Below, piece after piece: positions 1-11,720 of a stretch of DNA of 64,000 bases. The translations under genes were made by a program, and so were the position numbers. The DNA is from Stictocephala bisonia. Taxonomy: Eukaryota; Arthropoda; Insecta; Hemiptera; Membracidae. The notes under the pieces were generated by a model, which was given only the letters and a program-made list of their open reading frames with translations, was not told where the DNA came from and did not search any database. The first letter of the stretch is position 1; the number at the start of each line of letters is the position of its first letter. The stretch spans positions 50,744 to 114,743 of the forward strand of contig JAQJVL010002204.1 of assembly GCA_035578905.1 (NCBI GenBank). The letters run 5' to 3'.

Positions 1-636
1 GCAAGATTGAAACTCAAAGATCGCAAGATTGAAACTCAAAGATAGCAAGATTGAAACTCAAAGATCGCAAGATTGAAACTCAAAGATCGCAAGATTGAAA
101 CTCAAAGATCGCAAGATTGAAACTCAAAGATCGCAAGATTGAAACTCAAAGATCGCAAGATTGAAACTCAAAGATCGCAAGATTGAAACTCAAAGATCGC
201 AAGATTGAAACTCAAAGATCGCAAGATTGAAACTCAAAGATCGCAAGATTGAAACTCAAAGATCGCAAGATTGAAACTCAAAGATCGCAAGATTGAAACT
301 CAAAGATCGCAAGATTGAAACTCAAAGATCGCAAGATTGAAACTCAAAGATCGCAAGATTGAAACTCAAAGATCGCAAGATTGAAACTCAAAGATCGCAA
401 GATTGAAACTCAAAGATCGCAAGATTGAAACTCAAAGATCGCAAGATTGAAACTCAAAGATCGCAAGATTGAAACTCAAAGATCGCAAGATTGAAACTCA
501 AAGATCGCAAGATTGAAACTCAAAGATCGCAAGATTGAAACTCAAAGATCGCAAGATTGAAACTCAAAGATCGCAAGATTGAAACTCAAAGATCGCAAGA
601 TTGAAACTCAAAGATCGCAAGATTGAAACTCAAAGA
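1..636 (+). repeat. homogeneous monomer block
   Basis: About 29 consecutive monomers are identical except for one substitution near base 44 (GATAGC in place of GATCGC). The next changes are GATCACAAG near 637 and a one-base insertion (AAACTTCAAAG) near 692. This is the purest stretch in the window and carries none of the variant units that mark the higher-order repeats to its right. It may be the edge of a larger recently expanded block lying left of the window. Collapse or over-correction of reads to the consensus is the alternative. Confidence 0.95.
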
Positions 637-1143
637 TCACAAGATTGAAACTCAAAGATCGCAAGATTGAAACTCAAAGATCGCAAGATTGAAACTTCAA
701 AGATCGCAAGATTGAAACTCAAAGATCGCAAGATTGAAACTCAAGATCGCAAGATTGAAACTCAAATATCGCAAGATTAAACTCAAAGATGGCAAGATTG
801 AAACTCAAAGATCGCAAGATTGAAACTAAAAGATGGCAAGATTAAACTCAAAGATCGCAAGATTCAAACTCAAAGATCGCAAGATTGAAACTCAAAGATC
901 GCAAGAATGAAACTCAAAGATCGCAAGATTGAAACTCAAAGATCGCAAGATTGAAACTCAAAGATCGCAAGATTGAAACTCAAAGATCGCAAGATTTAAC
1001 CACAAAGTTCGCAAGGATTGAACTCAAAGATCGCAAGATTGAAACTTCAAAGATAGCAAGATTGAAACTCAAAGATCGCAAGATTGAAACTCAAAGATCG
1101 CAAGATTGAAACTCAAAGATCGCAAGATTGAAACTCAAAGATC
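637..1143 (+). repeat. transition from pure monomers to HOR
   Basis: Monomers here accumulate substitutions and single-base indels. From about 770 they can be aligned, unit by unit, to the downstream higher-order repeat with a shift of about 2.2 kb. For example, the GATTTAACC unit followed by AAGGATTGAACTC near 1,010 matches GATTAACCC and CAGGATTGAACTC near 3,200. Divergence is higher than in the later copies. Nothing other than satellite is present. Confidence 0.8.
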
Positions 1144-3340
1144 GCAAGACTGAAAATCAAAGATCACTAGATTGAAACTCAAAGATCGCAAGATTGAAAC
1201 TCATAGATGGCAAAATTTAAACTCAAAGATCGCAAGATTAAAACTCTTAGATCGCAAGTTTGAAATTCAAAGATCGCAAGATTGAAACTCAAAGATCACA
1301 AGATTGAAACTTAAAGATCGCAAGATTGAAACTCAAAGATTGCAAGATTTAAACTCAATGATGGCAAGATTTAAACTCAAAGATAGCAAGATTGAAACTC
1401 AAAGATAGCCAGTTTGAAACTCAAAGATCGCAAGATTGAAATTAAAAAATCGCAAGATTGAAACTCAAAGATCACAAGATTGAAATTCAAAGATCGCAAG
1501 ATTGAAACTCAAAGATCGAACGATTGAAACTCAAAGATCGCAAGATTGAAACTCAAAGTACAAACGATTGAAACTCAAGGATCGCAAGTTTGAAACTCAA
1601 AGATCGCAAGATTGAAACTCAAAGATCGCAAGATTGAAACTCAAAGATCGCAAGATTGAAATTCAAAGATCGCAAGACTGAAACTCAAAGATCGCAAGAT
1701 TGAAAGTCAAAGATCGAAAGATTGAAACTTAAAGAAAGCAAGATCGAAACTCAAAGATCGCAAGATTGAAACTCAAAGATCGCAAGATTGAAACTCAAAG
1801 ATCACAAGATTGAAACTCAAAGATCGCAAGATTGAAACTCAAAGATCGCAAGATTGAAACTCGAAGATCGCAAGATTGAAATTCAAAGATAGCAAGTTTG
1901 AAACTAAAAGATCGCAAGATTGAAACTCAGAGATCGCATGATTGAAACTCAAAGATCGCAAGATTTAAACTCATAGAAGACAAGTTTGAAATTCAAAGAT
2001 TGCAAGATTCAAACTCAAAGATAGCAAGATTGAATCTCAAAGATCGCAAGATTGAAACTTAAAGAGTGCAAGATTGAAACTTTAAGATCACAAGATTAAA
2101 ACTCAAAGATCGAACGATTGAAACTCAAAGATCGCAAGATTGAAACTCAAAGATCGAACGATTGAAACTCAAGGATCGCAAGATTGAAACTCAAAGATCG
2201 CAAGATTGAAACTCAAAGATTGCAAGATTGAAACTCAAAGATCGTAAGATTGAAACTCAAAGATCGCAAGATTGAAAGTCAAAGATCGCAAGATAGAAAC
2301 TTAAAGATAGCAAGTTTGAAACTAAAAGATCGCAAGATTGAAACTCAAAGATCGCAAGATTGAAACTCAAAGATCGCAAGATTGAAAGTCAAAGATCGCA
2401 AGATTGAAGCTTAAAGATAGCAAGATTAAAACTCAAAGGTCGCAAGATTGAAACTCAAAGATCGCCAGATTGAAACTCAAAGATCACAAGATTGAAACTA
2501 AAAGATCGCAAGATTAAAACTCAAAGATCGAACGATTGAAACTCAACGATCGCAAGATTGAAACTCAAAGATCGAACGATTGAAACTCAAGGATCGCAAG
2601 ATTGAAACTCAAAGATCGCAAGATTAAAGCTTAAAGATAGCAAGATTGAAACTCAAAGATCACAAGATTGAAACTCAAAGATCGCCAGATTGAAACTAAA
2701 AGATCGCAAGATTGAAACTCAAAGATCGCAAGATTGAAACTCGAAGATCGCAAGATTGAAATTCAAAGATAGCAAGTTTGAAACTAAAAGATCGCAAGAT
2801 TTAAACTCAAAGATCACATGATTGAAACTAAAAGATCGCAAAATTTAAACTCATAGATGGCAAGATTGAAATTCAAAGATCGCAAGATTGAAACTCAAAG
2901 ATCGCAAGAATAAAACTCAGAGATGGCAAGATTTAAACTCAATTCGCAAGATTAAAACTCAAAGATGGCAAGATTGAAACTCAAAGATCGCAAGATTGAA
3001 ACTCAAAGATCGCAAGAATTAAACTCAAAGATCGCAAGATTAAAACTCAAAGATCGCAAGATTCAAACTCAAAGATCGCAAGATTGAAACTCAAAGATCG
3101 CAAGAATGAAACCCAAAGATCGCAATAATGAAACTAAAAGATCGCAAGATTGAAACTAAAAGAATGCAAGATTGAAACTCAAAGATCGCAAGATTAACCC
3201 TCAAATATCGCAGGATTGAACTCAAAGATCGCAAGATTGAAACTTAAAGATTGCAAGATTGAATCTCAAAGATCGCAAGATTGAAACTCAAAGATCGAAC
3301 GATTGAAACTCAAAGATCGCAAGATTGAAACTCAAAGATC
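1144..3340 (+). repeat. HOR family A, copy 1 (2,197 bp)
   Basis: This copy begins at GCAAGACTGAAAATC and ends where that landmark returns at 3,341. Landmarks in order are AAACTCTTAG (1,241), a GTACAAACG unit (about 1,557), AGAAAGCAAG (1,731), two HindIII-containing units (AAGCTT at 2,407 and 2,627), the 20-bp short unit with AATTCGC (2,941) and CAGGATTGAACTC (3,211). The next copy matches with shift 2,197 up to about 1,980, shift 2,241 around 2,060-2,410 and shift 1,933 by 2,941. The copies therefore differ by gain or loss of whole blocks of monomers. The second HindIII unit, 220 bp after the first, looks like an internal duplication peculiar to this copy. Confidence 0.88.
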
Positions 3341-5273
3341 GCAAGACTGAAAATCAAAGATCACAAGATTGAAACTCAAAGATCGCAAGATTGAAACTCA
3401 TAGATGGCAAAATTTAAACTCAAAGATCGCAAGATTAAAACTCTTAGATCGCAAGTTTAAAATTCAAAGATCGCAAGATTGAAACTCAAAGATCACAAGA
3501 TTGAAACTTAAAGATCGCAAGATTGAAACTCAAAGATTGCAAGATTTAAACTCAATGATGGCAAGATTTAAACTCAAAGATAGCAAGATTGAAACTCAAA
3601 GATAGCCAGTTTGAAACTCAAAGATCGCAAGATTGAAATTAAAAAATCGCAAGATTGAAACTCAAAGATCACAAGATTGAAATTCAAAGATCGCAAGATT
3701 GAAACTCAAAGATCGAACGATTGAAACTCAAAGATCGCAAGATTGAAACTCAAAGTACAAACGATTGAAACTCAAGGATCGCAAGTTTGAAACTCAAAGA
3801 TCGCAAGATTGAAACTCAAAGATCGCAAGATTGAAACTCAAAGATCGCAAGATTGAAATTCAAAGATCGCAAGACTGAAACTCAAAGATCGCAAGATTGA
3901 AAGTCAAAGATCGAAAGATTGAAACTTAAAGAAAGCAAGATCGAAACTCAAAGATCGCAAGATTGAAACTCAAAGATCGCAAGATTGAAACTCAAAGATC
4001 ACAAGATTGAAACTCAAAGATCGCAAGATTGAAACTCAAAGATCGTAAGATTGAAACTCGAAGATCGCAAGATTGAAATTCAAAGATAGCAAGTTTGAAA
4101 CTAAAAGATCGCAAGATTGAAACTCAGAGATCGCATGATTGAAACTCAAAGATCGCAAGATTTAAACTCATAGAAGACAAGTTTGAAATTCAAAGATCGC
4201 AAGATTGAAACTCAAAAATGGCAAGATTGAAACTCAAAGATTGCAAGATTCAAACTCAAAGATAGCAAGATTTAATCTCAAAGATCGAAAGATTGAAACT
4301 TAAAGAGTGCAAGATTGAAACTTTAAGATCACAAGATTAAAACTCAAAGATCGAACGATTGAAACTCAAAGATCGCAAGATTGAAACTCAAAGATCGAAC
4401 GATTGAAACTCAAGGATCGCAAGATTGAAACTCAAAGATCGCAAGATTGAAACTCAAAGATTGCAAGATTGAAACTCAAAGATCGTAAGATTGAAACTCA
4501 AAGATCGCAAGATTGAAAGTCAAAGATCGCAAGATAGAAACTTAAAGATAGCAAGTTTGAAACTAAAACATCGCAAGATTGAAACTCAAAGATCGCAAGA
4601 TTGAAACTCAAAGATCGCAAGATTGAAAGTCAAAGATCGCAAGATTGAAGCTTAAAGATAGCAAGATTGAAACTCAAAGATCGCAAGATTGAAACTCAAA
4701 GATCGCCAGATTGAAACTCAAAGATCACAAGATTGAAACTAAAAGATCGCAAGATTGAAACTCAAAGATCGCAAGATTGAAACTCGAAGATCGCAAGATT
4801 GAAATTCAAAGATAGCAAGTTTAAAACTAAAAGATCGCAAGATTGAAACTCAAAGATCGCAAGATTTAAACTCAATTCGCAAGATTAAAACTCAAAGATG
4901 GCAAGATTGAAACTCAAAGATCGCAAGATTGAAACTCAAAGATCGCAAGAATTAAACTCAAAGATCGCAAGATTAAAACTCAAAGATCGCAAGATTCAAA
5001 CTCAAAGATCGCAAGATTGAAACTCAAAGATCGCAAGAATGAAACCCAAAGATCGCAATAATGAAACTAAAAGATCGCAAGATTGAAACTCAAAGAATGC
5101 AAGATTGAAACTGAAAGATCGCAAGATTAACCCTCAAATATCGCAGGATTGAACTCAAAGATCGCAAGATTGAAACTTAAAGATTGCAAGATTGAATCTC
5201 AAAGATCGCAAGATTGAAACTCAAAGATCGAACGATTGAAACTCAAACATTGCAAGATTGAAACTCAAAGATC
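3341..5273 (+). repeat. HOR family A, copy 2 (1,933 bp)
   Basis: The same landmark order as copy 1 is seen: AAACTCTTAG (3,438), AGAAAGCAAG (3,928), HindIII unit (4,648), AATTCGC short unit (4,874) and CAGGATTGAACTC (5,144). Compared with copy 1 it has two extra monomers near 4,200 and lacks about 14 monomers around the second HindIII unit. Otherwise most of the diagnostic substitutions are shared, so the two copies arose by duplication of a block and not by independent drift. Confidence 0.88.
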
Positions 5274-7161
5274 GCAAGACTGAAACTCAAAGATCACAAG
5301 ATTGAAACTCAAAGATCGCAAGATTGAAACTCATAGATGGCAAAATTTAAACTCAAAGATCGCAAGATTAAAACTCTTAGATCGCAAGTTTGAAATTCAA
5401 AGATCGCAAGATTGAAACTCATAAATGGCAAGATTGAAACTTAAAGATCGCAAGATTGAAACTCAAAGATTGCAAGATTTAAACTCAATGATGGCAAGAT
5501 TTAAACTCAAAGATAGCAAGATTGAAACTCAAAGATAGCCAGTTTGAAACTCAAAGATCGCAAGATTGAAATTAAAAAATCGCCAGATTGAAACTCAAAG
5601 ATCGAACGATTGAAACTCAAAGATCGCAAGATTGAAACTCAAAGTACAAACGATTGAAACTCATGGATCGCAAGTTTGAAACTCAAAGATCGCAAGATTG
5701 AAACTCAAAGATCGCAAGATTGAAATTCAAAGATCGCAAGACTGAAACTCAAAGATCGCAAGATTGAAAGTCAAAGATCGAAAGATTGAAACTTAAAGAA
5801 AGCAAGATCGAAACTCAAAGATCGCAAGATTGAAACTCAAAGATCGCAAGATTGAAACTCAAAGATCACAAGATTGAAACTCAAAGATCGCAAGATTGAA
5901 ACTCAAAGATCGCAAGATTGAAACTCGAAGATCGCAAGATTGAAATTCAAAGATAGCAAGTTTGAAACTAAAAGATCGCAAGATTGAAACTCAGAGATCG
6001 CATGATTGAAACTCAAAGATCGCAAGATTTAAACTCATAGAAGACAAGTTTGAAATTCAAAGATCGCAAGATTGAAACTCAAAAATGGCAAGATTGAAAC
6101 TCAAAGATTGCAAGATTCAAACTCAAAGATAGCAAGATTGAATCTCAAAGATCGCAAGAATAAACTTAAAGAGTGCAAGATTGAAACTTAAAGATCACAA
6201 GATTAAAACTCAAAGATCGAACGATTGAAACTCAAAGATCGCAAGATTGAAACTCAAAGATCGAACGATTGAAACTCAAGGATCGCAAGATTGAAACTCA
6301 AAGATCGCAAGATTGAAACTCAAAGATTGCAAGATTGAAACTCAAAGATCGTAAGATTGAAACTCAAAGATCGCAAGATTGAAACTCAAAGATCGCAAGA
6401 TTGAAAGTCAAAGATCGCAAGATAGAAACTTAAAGATAGCAAGTTTGAAACTAAAAGATCGCAAGATTGAAACTCAAAGATCGCAAGATTGAAACTCAAA
6501 GATCGCAAGATTGAAAGTCAAAGATCGCAAGATTGAAGCTTAAAGATAGCAAGATTGAAACTCAAAGATCGCAAGATTGAAACTGAAAGATCGCCAGATT
6601 GAAACTCAAAGATCACAAGATTGAAACTAAAAGATCGCAAGATTGAAACTCAAAGATCGCAAGATTGAAACTCGAAGATCACAAGATTGAAATTCAAAGA
6701 TAGCAAGTTTGAAACTAAAAGATCGCAAGATTGAAACTCAAAGATCGCAAGATTTAAACTCAATTCGCAAGATTAAAACTCAAAGATGGCAAGATTGAAA
6801 CTCAAAGATCGCAAGATTGAAACTCAAAGATCGCAAGAATTAAACTCAAAGATCGCAAGATTAAAACTCAAAGATCGCAAGATTCAAACTCAAAGATCGC
6901 AAGATTGAAACTCAAAGATCGCAAGAATGAAACCCAAAGATCGCAATAATGAAACTAAAAGATCGCAAGATTGAAACTCAAAGAATGCAAGATTGAAACT
7001 CAAAGATCGCAAGATTAACCCTCAAATATCGCAGGATTGAACTCAAAGATCGCAAGATTGAAACTTAAAGATTGCAAGATTGAATCTCAAAGATCGCAAT
7101 ATTGAAACACAAAGATCGAACGATTGAAACTCAAAGATCGCAAGATTGAAACTCAAAGATC
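5274..7161 (+). repeat. HOR family A, copy 3 (1,888 bp)
   Basis: The anchor GCAAGACTG is at 5,274 and returns at 7,162. The AAACTCTTAG unit is at 5,371, the AGAAAGCAAG unit at 5,795, the HindIII unit at 6,536, the short AATTCGC unit near 6,760 and CAGGATTGAACTC at 7,032. It differs from copy 2 by a few whole-monomer losses and scattered substitutions, for example CATAAATGGC in place of a CAAAGATCAC unit near 5,420, a change it shares with the next copy at about 7,308. Confidence 0.88.
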
Positions 7162-8335
7162 GCAAGACTGAAACTCAAAGATCACAAGATTGAAACTCAA
7201 AGATCGCAAGATTGAAACTCATAGATGGCAAAATTTAAACTTAAAGATCGCAAGATTAAAACTCTTAGATCGCAAGTTTGAAATTCAAAGATCGCAAGAT
7301 TGAAACTCATAAATGGCAAGATTGAAATTTAAAGATCGCAAGATTGAAACTCAAAGATTGCAAGATTTAATCTCAATGATGGCAAGATTTAAACTCAAAG
7401 ATAGCAAGATTGAAACTCAAAGATAGCCAGTTTGAAACTCAAAGATCGCAAGATTGAAATTAAAAAACCGCAAGATTGAAACTCAAAGATCACAAGATTG
7501 AAATTCAAAGATCGCCAGATTGAAACTCAAAGATCGAACGATTGAAACTCAAAGATCGCAAGATTGAAACTCAAAGTACAAACGATTGAAACTCATGGAT
7601 CGCAAGTTTGAAACTCAAAGATCGCAAGATTGAAACTCAAAGATCGCAAGATTGAAATTCAAAGATCGCAAGACTGAAACTCAAAGATCGCAAGATTGAA
7701 AGTCAAAGATCGAAAGATTGAAACTTAAAGAAAGCAAGATCGAAACTCAAAGATCGCAAGATTGAAACTCAAAGATCGCAAGATTGAAACTCAAAGATCA
7801 CAAGATTGAAACTCAAAGATCGCAAGATTGAAACTCAAAGATCGCAAGATTGAAACTCGAAGATCGCAAGATTGAAATTCAAAGATAGCAAGTTTGAAAC
7901 TAAAAGATCGCAAGATTGAAACTCAGAGATCGCATGATTGAAACTCAAAGATCGCAAGATTTAAACTCATAGAAGACAAGTTTGAAATTCAAAGATCGCA
8001 AGATTGAAACTCAAAAATGGCAAGATTGAAACTCAAAGATTGCGAGATTCAAACTCAAAGATAGCAAGATTGAATCTCAAAGGTCGCAAGATTGAAACTT
8101 AAAGATCACAAGATTAAAACTCAAAGATCGAACGATTGAAACTCAAAGATCGCAAGATTGAAACTCAAAGACCGAACGATTGAAACTCAAGGATCGCAAG
8201 ATTGAAACTCAAAGATCGCAAGATTGAAGCTTAAAGATAGCAAGATAGAAACTCAAAGATCGCAAGATTGAAACTCAAAGATCGCCAGATTGAAACTCAA
8301 AGATCACAAGATTGAAACTAAAAGATCGCAAGATT

Positions 8336-8585
8336 GAAATTTGAAGATTGCAAGATTGAAATTCAAAGATAGCAAGTTTGAAACTAAAAGATCACAAGAT
8401 TGAAACTCAAAAATCACAAGATTGAAACTCAAAGATCGCCAGACTAAAGATCGCAAGATTGAAATTTGAAGATTGCAAGATTGAAATTCAAAGATAGCAA
8501 GTTTGAAACTAAAAGATCACAAGATTGAAACTCAAAAATCACAAGATTGAAACTCAAAGATCGCCAGATTAAAACTCAAAGATCA
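8336..8585 (+). repeat. 125-bp out-of-register tandem duplication
   Basis: The segment starting GAAATTTGAAG at 8,336 recurs at 8,461, and an internal AGCAAGTTTG landmark recurs with the same 125-base shift (8,371 and 8,496). The shift equals five monomers plus 15 bases, so the second copy is out of the 22-bp register. The junction CGCCAGACTAAAG near 8,439-8,451 joins the middle of one monomer to a different point of another. Most other duplications in the window keep monomer register. Confidence 0.85.
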
Positions 8586-10403
8586 CAAGATTGAAACTAA
8601 AAGATCGCAAGATTGAAACTCAAAGATCGCAAGATTGAAACTCGAAGATCGCAAGATTGAAATTCAAAGATAGCAAGGTTGAAACTAAAAGATCGCAAGA
8701 TTGAAACTCAAAGACCGCATGATTGAAACTCAAAGATCGCAAGATTTAAACTCATAAATGGCAAGATTGAAATTCAAAGATCGCAAGATTGAAACTCAAA
8801 GATCGCAAGAATAAAACTCAAAGATGGCAAGATTTAAACTCAATTCGCAAGATTAAATCTCAAAGATGGCAAGATTGAAACTTAAAGATCGCAAGATTGA
8901 AACTCAAAGATCGCAAGAAAAAAACTCAACGATCGCAAGATTGAAACTCAAAGATCGCAAGATTGAAACTTAAAGATCGCAAGATTGAAACTTAAAGATC
9001 GCAAGATTGAAACTCAAAAATAGCAAGATTGAACCACAAAGATCGCAAGTTTAAAACTCAAAGATCGCAAAATTGAAACTCTAAGATGGCAAGATTGAAA
9101 CACAAAGATCGCAAGACTGAAACTCAAAGATCGCAAGATTTAAAATCAAAGATTGCAAGATTGAAACTCAAAGATCGCAAGATTTAAACTCAAAGATAGC
9201 AAGATTGAAACTCAAAGATAGCAAGTTTGAAACTCAAAGATCGCATGATTGAAACTCAAAAATCGCAAGATTGAAACTCAAAGATCACAAGATTGAAATT
9301 CAAAGATCGCAAGATAGAAACTCAAAGATCGAACGATTGAAACTCAAAGATCGCAAGATTGAAATTCAAAAATGGCAAGATTGAAACTCAAAGATTGCAA
9401 GATTCAAACTCAAGGATAGCAAGATTTAATCTCAAAGATCGCAAGATTGAAACTTAAAGATTGCAAGATTGAAACTCAAAGATCGCAAGATTAAAACTCA
9501 AAGATCGAACGATTGAAACTCAAAGATCGCAAGATTGAAACTCAAAGATCACAAGATTGAAATTCAAAGATCGCAAGATTGAAACTCAAAGATCGAACGA
9601 TTGAAACTCAAAGATCGCAAGATTGAAACTCAAAGTACAAACGATTGAAACTCAAGGATCGCAAGTTTGAAACTCAAAGATCGCAAAATTGAAACTCAAA
9701 GATCGCAAGATTGAAATTCAAAGATCGCAAGATTGAAATTCAAAGATCGCAAGACTGAAACTCAAAGATCGCAAGATTGAAATTCAAAGATCGAAAGATT
9801 GAAACTTAAAGAAAGCAAGATCGAAACTCAAAGATCGCAAGATTGAAACTCAAAGATCGCAAGATTGAAACTCAAAGATCACAAGATTGAAACTCAAAGA
9901 TCGCAAGATTGAAACTCAAAGATCTCAAGATTGAAACTCGAAGATCGCAAGATTGAAATTCAAAGATAGCAAGTTTGAAACTAAAAGATCGCAAGATTGA
10001 AACTCAGAGGTCACATGATTGAAACTCAAAGATCGCAAGATTTAAACTCATAGATGACAAGTTTGAAATTCAAAGATCGCAAGATTGAAACTCAAAAATG
10101 GCAAGATTGAAACTCAAAGATTGCAAGATTCAAACTCAAAGATAGCAAGATTGAATCTCAAAGATCGCAAGATTGAAACTTAAAGAGTGCAAGATTGAAA
10201 CTTAAAGATCACAAGATTAAAACTCAAAGATCGAACGATTGAAACTCAAAGATCGCAAGATTGAAACTCAAAGATTGAACGATTGAAACTCAAGGATCGC
10301 AAGATTGAAACTCAAAGATCGCAAGATTGAAACTCAAAGATTGCAAGATTGAAACTAATAGATCGTAAGATTGAAGCTCAAAGATCGCAAGAATGAAACT
10401 CAA

Positions 10404-10615
10404 AGATGGCAAGATTTAAACTCAATTCGCAAGATTAAAACTCAAAGATGGCAAGATTGAAACTCAAAGATCGCAAGATTGAAACTCAAAGATCGCAAGA
10501 ATGAAACTCAAAGATGGCAAGATTTAAACTCAATTCGCAAGATTAAAACTCAAAGATGGCAAGATTGAAACTCAACGATCGCAAGATTGAAACTCAAAGA
10601 TCGCAAGAATTCAAC
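10404..10615 (+). repeat. 108-bp tandem duplication with the 20-bp short unit
   Basis: A run of five units, one of them the 20-bp AATTCGC short unit, is present twice. AATTCGC is at 10,424 and 10,532, a shift of 108 bases (four units of 22 plus one of 20). Flanking GAATGAAACTC and GATGGCAAG units recur in the same order. This is a local duplication that kept monomer register. Confidence 0.85.
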
Positions 10616-11720
10616 TCAAAGATCGCAAGATTGAAACTCAAAGATCGCAAGAATCAAACTCAAAGATCGCAAGATTGAAACTCAAAGATCGCAAGAATGA
10701 AACCCAAAAATCGCAAGAATGAAACTAAAAGATCGCAAGATTGAAACTCAAAGAATGCAAAATTGAAACTCAAAGATCGCAAGATTAAACCTCAAATATC
10801 GCAGGATTGAACTCAAAGATCGCAAGATTGAATCTCAAAGATCGCAAGATTGAAACTTAAAGATTGTAAGATTGAAACTCAAAGATCGCAAGATTAAAAC
10901 TCAAAGATCGAACGATTGAAACTCAACGATCGCAAGATTGAAACTCAAAGATCGAACGATTGAAACTCAAGGATCGCAAGATTGAAACTCAAAGATCGCA
11001 AGATTGAAGCTTAAAGATAGCAAGATTGAAACTCAAAGATCACAAGATTGAAACTCAAAGATCGCCAGATTGAAACTAAAAGATCGCAAGATTGAAACTC
11101 AAAGATCGCAAGATTCAAACTCGAAGATCGCAAGATTGAAATTTAAAGATAGCAAGTTTGAAACTAAAAGATCGCAAGATTGAAACTCAAAGATCGCATG
11201 ATTGAAACTAAAAGATCGCAAGATTTAAACTCATAGATGGCAAGATTGAAATTCAAAGATCGCAAGATTAAAACTCAAAGATCGCAAGAATAAAACTCAT
11301 AGATGGCAAGATTTAAACTCAATTCGCAAGATTAAAACTCAAAGATGGCAAGATTGAAACTCAAAGATCGCAAGATTGAAACTCAAAGATCGCAAGAATT
11401 AAACTCAAAGATCGCAAGATTAAAACTCAAAGATCGCAAGATTCAAACTCAAAGATCGCAAGATTGAAACTCAAAGATCGCAAGAATGAAACCCAAAGAT
11501 CGCAATAATGAAACTAAAAGATCGCAAGATTGAAACTCAAAGAATGCAAGATTGAAACTCAAAGATCGCAAGATTAACCCTCAAATAACGCAGGATTGAA
11601 CTCAATGATCGCAAGATTGAAACTTAAAGATTGCAAGATTGAATCTCAAAGATCGCAAGATTGAAACTCAAAGATCGAACGATTGAAACTCAAAGATCGC
11701 AAGATTGAAACTCAAAGATC

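Larger units (their letters stand above)
7162..11720 (+). repeat. HOR family A, rearranged double-length copy
   Basis: The anchor GCAAGACTG opens this block at 7,162 and a matching anchor next returns at 11,721, about 2.4 HOR lengths later. The first part follows copy 3 (AAACTCTTAG 7,259; AGAAAGCAAG 7,727; HindIII 8,227). It then carries a 125-bp local duplication (8,336-8,585), a segment near 9,030-9,130 with AACCACAAAG units otherwise typical of family B, a second AGAAAGCAAG unit (9,808) and a 108-bp duplication near 10.4 kb. CAGGATTGAACTC occurs at 10,802 and again at 11,591. Several unequal exchanges are needed to explain the order. Confidence 0.8.

Noticed and set aside
1..1000. CRISPR-like direct repeats.
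   Set aside because: The repeat unit is contiguous with no unique spacers, there are no cas-like genes, and the array is far larger than CRISPR arrays.
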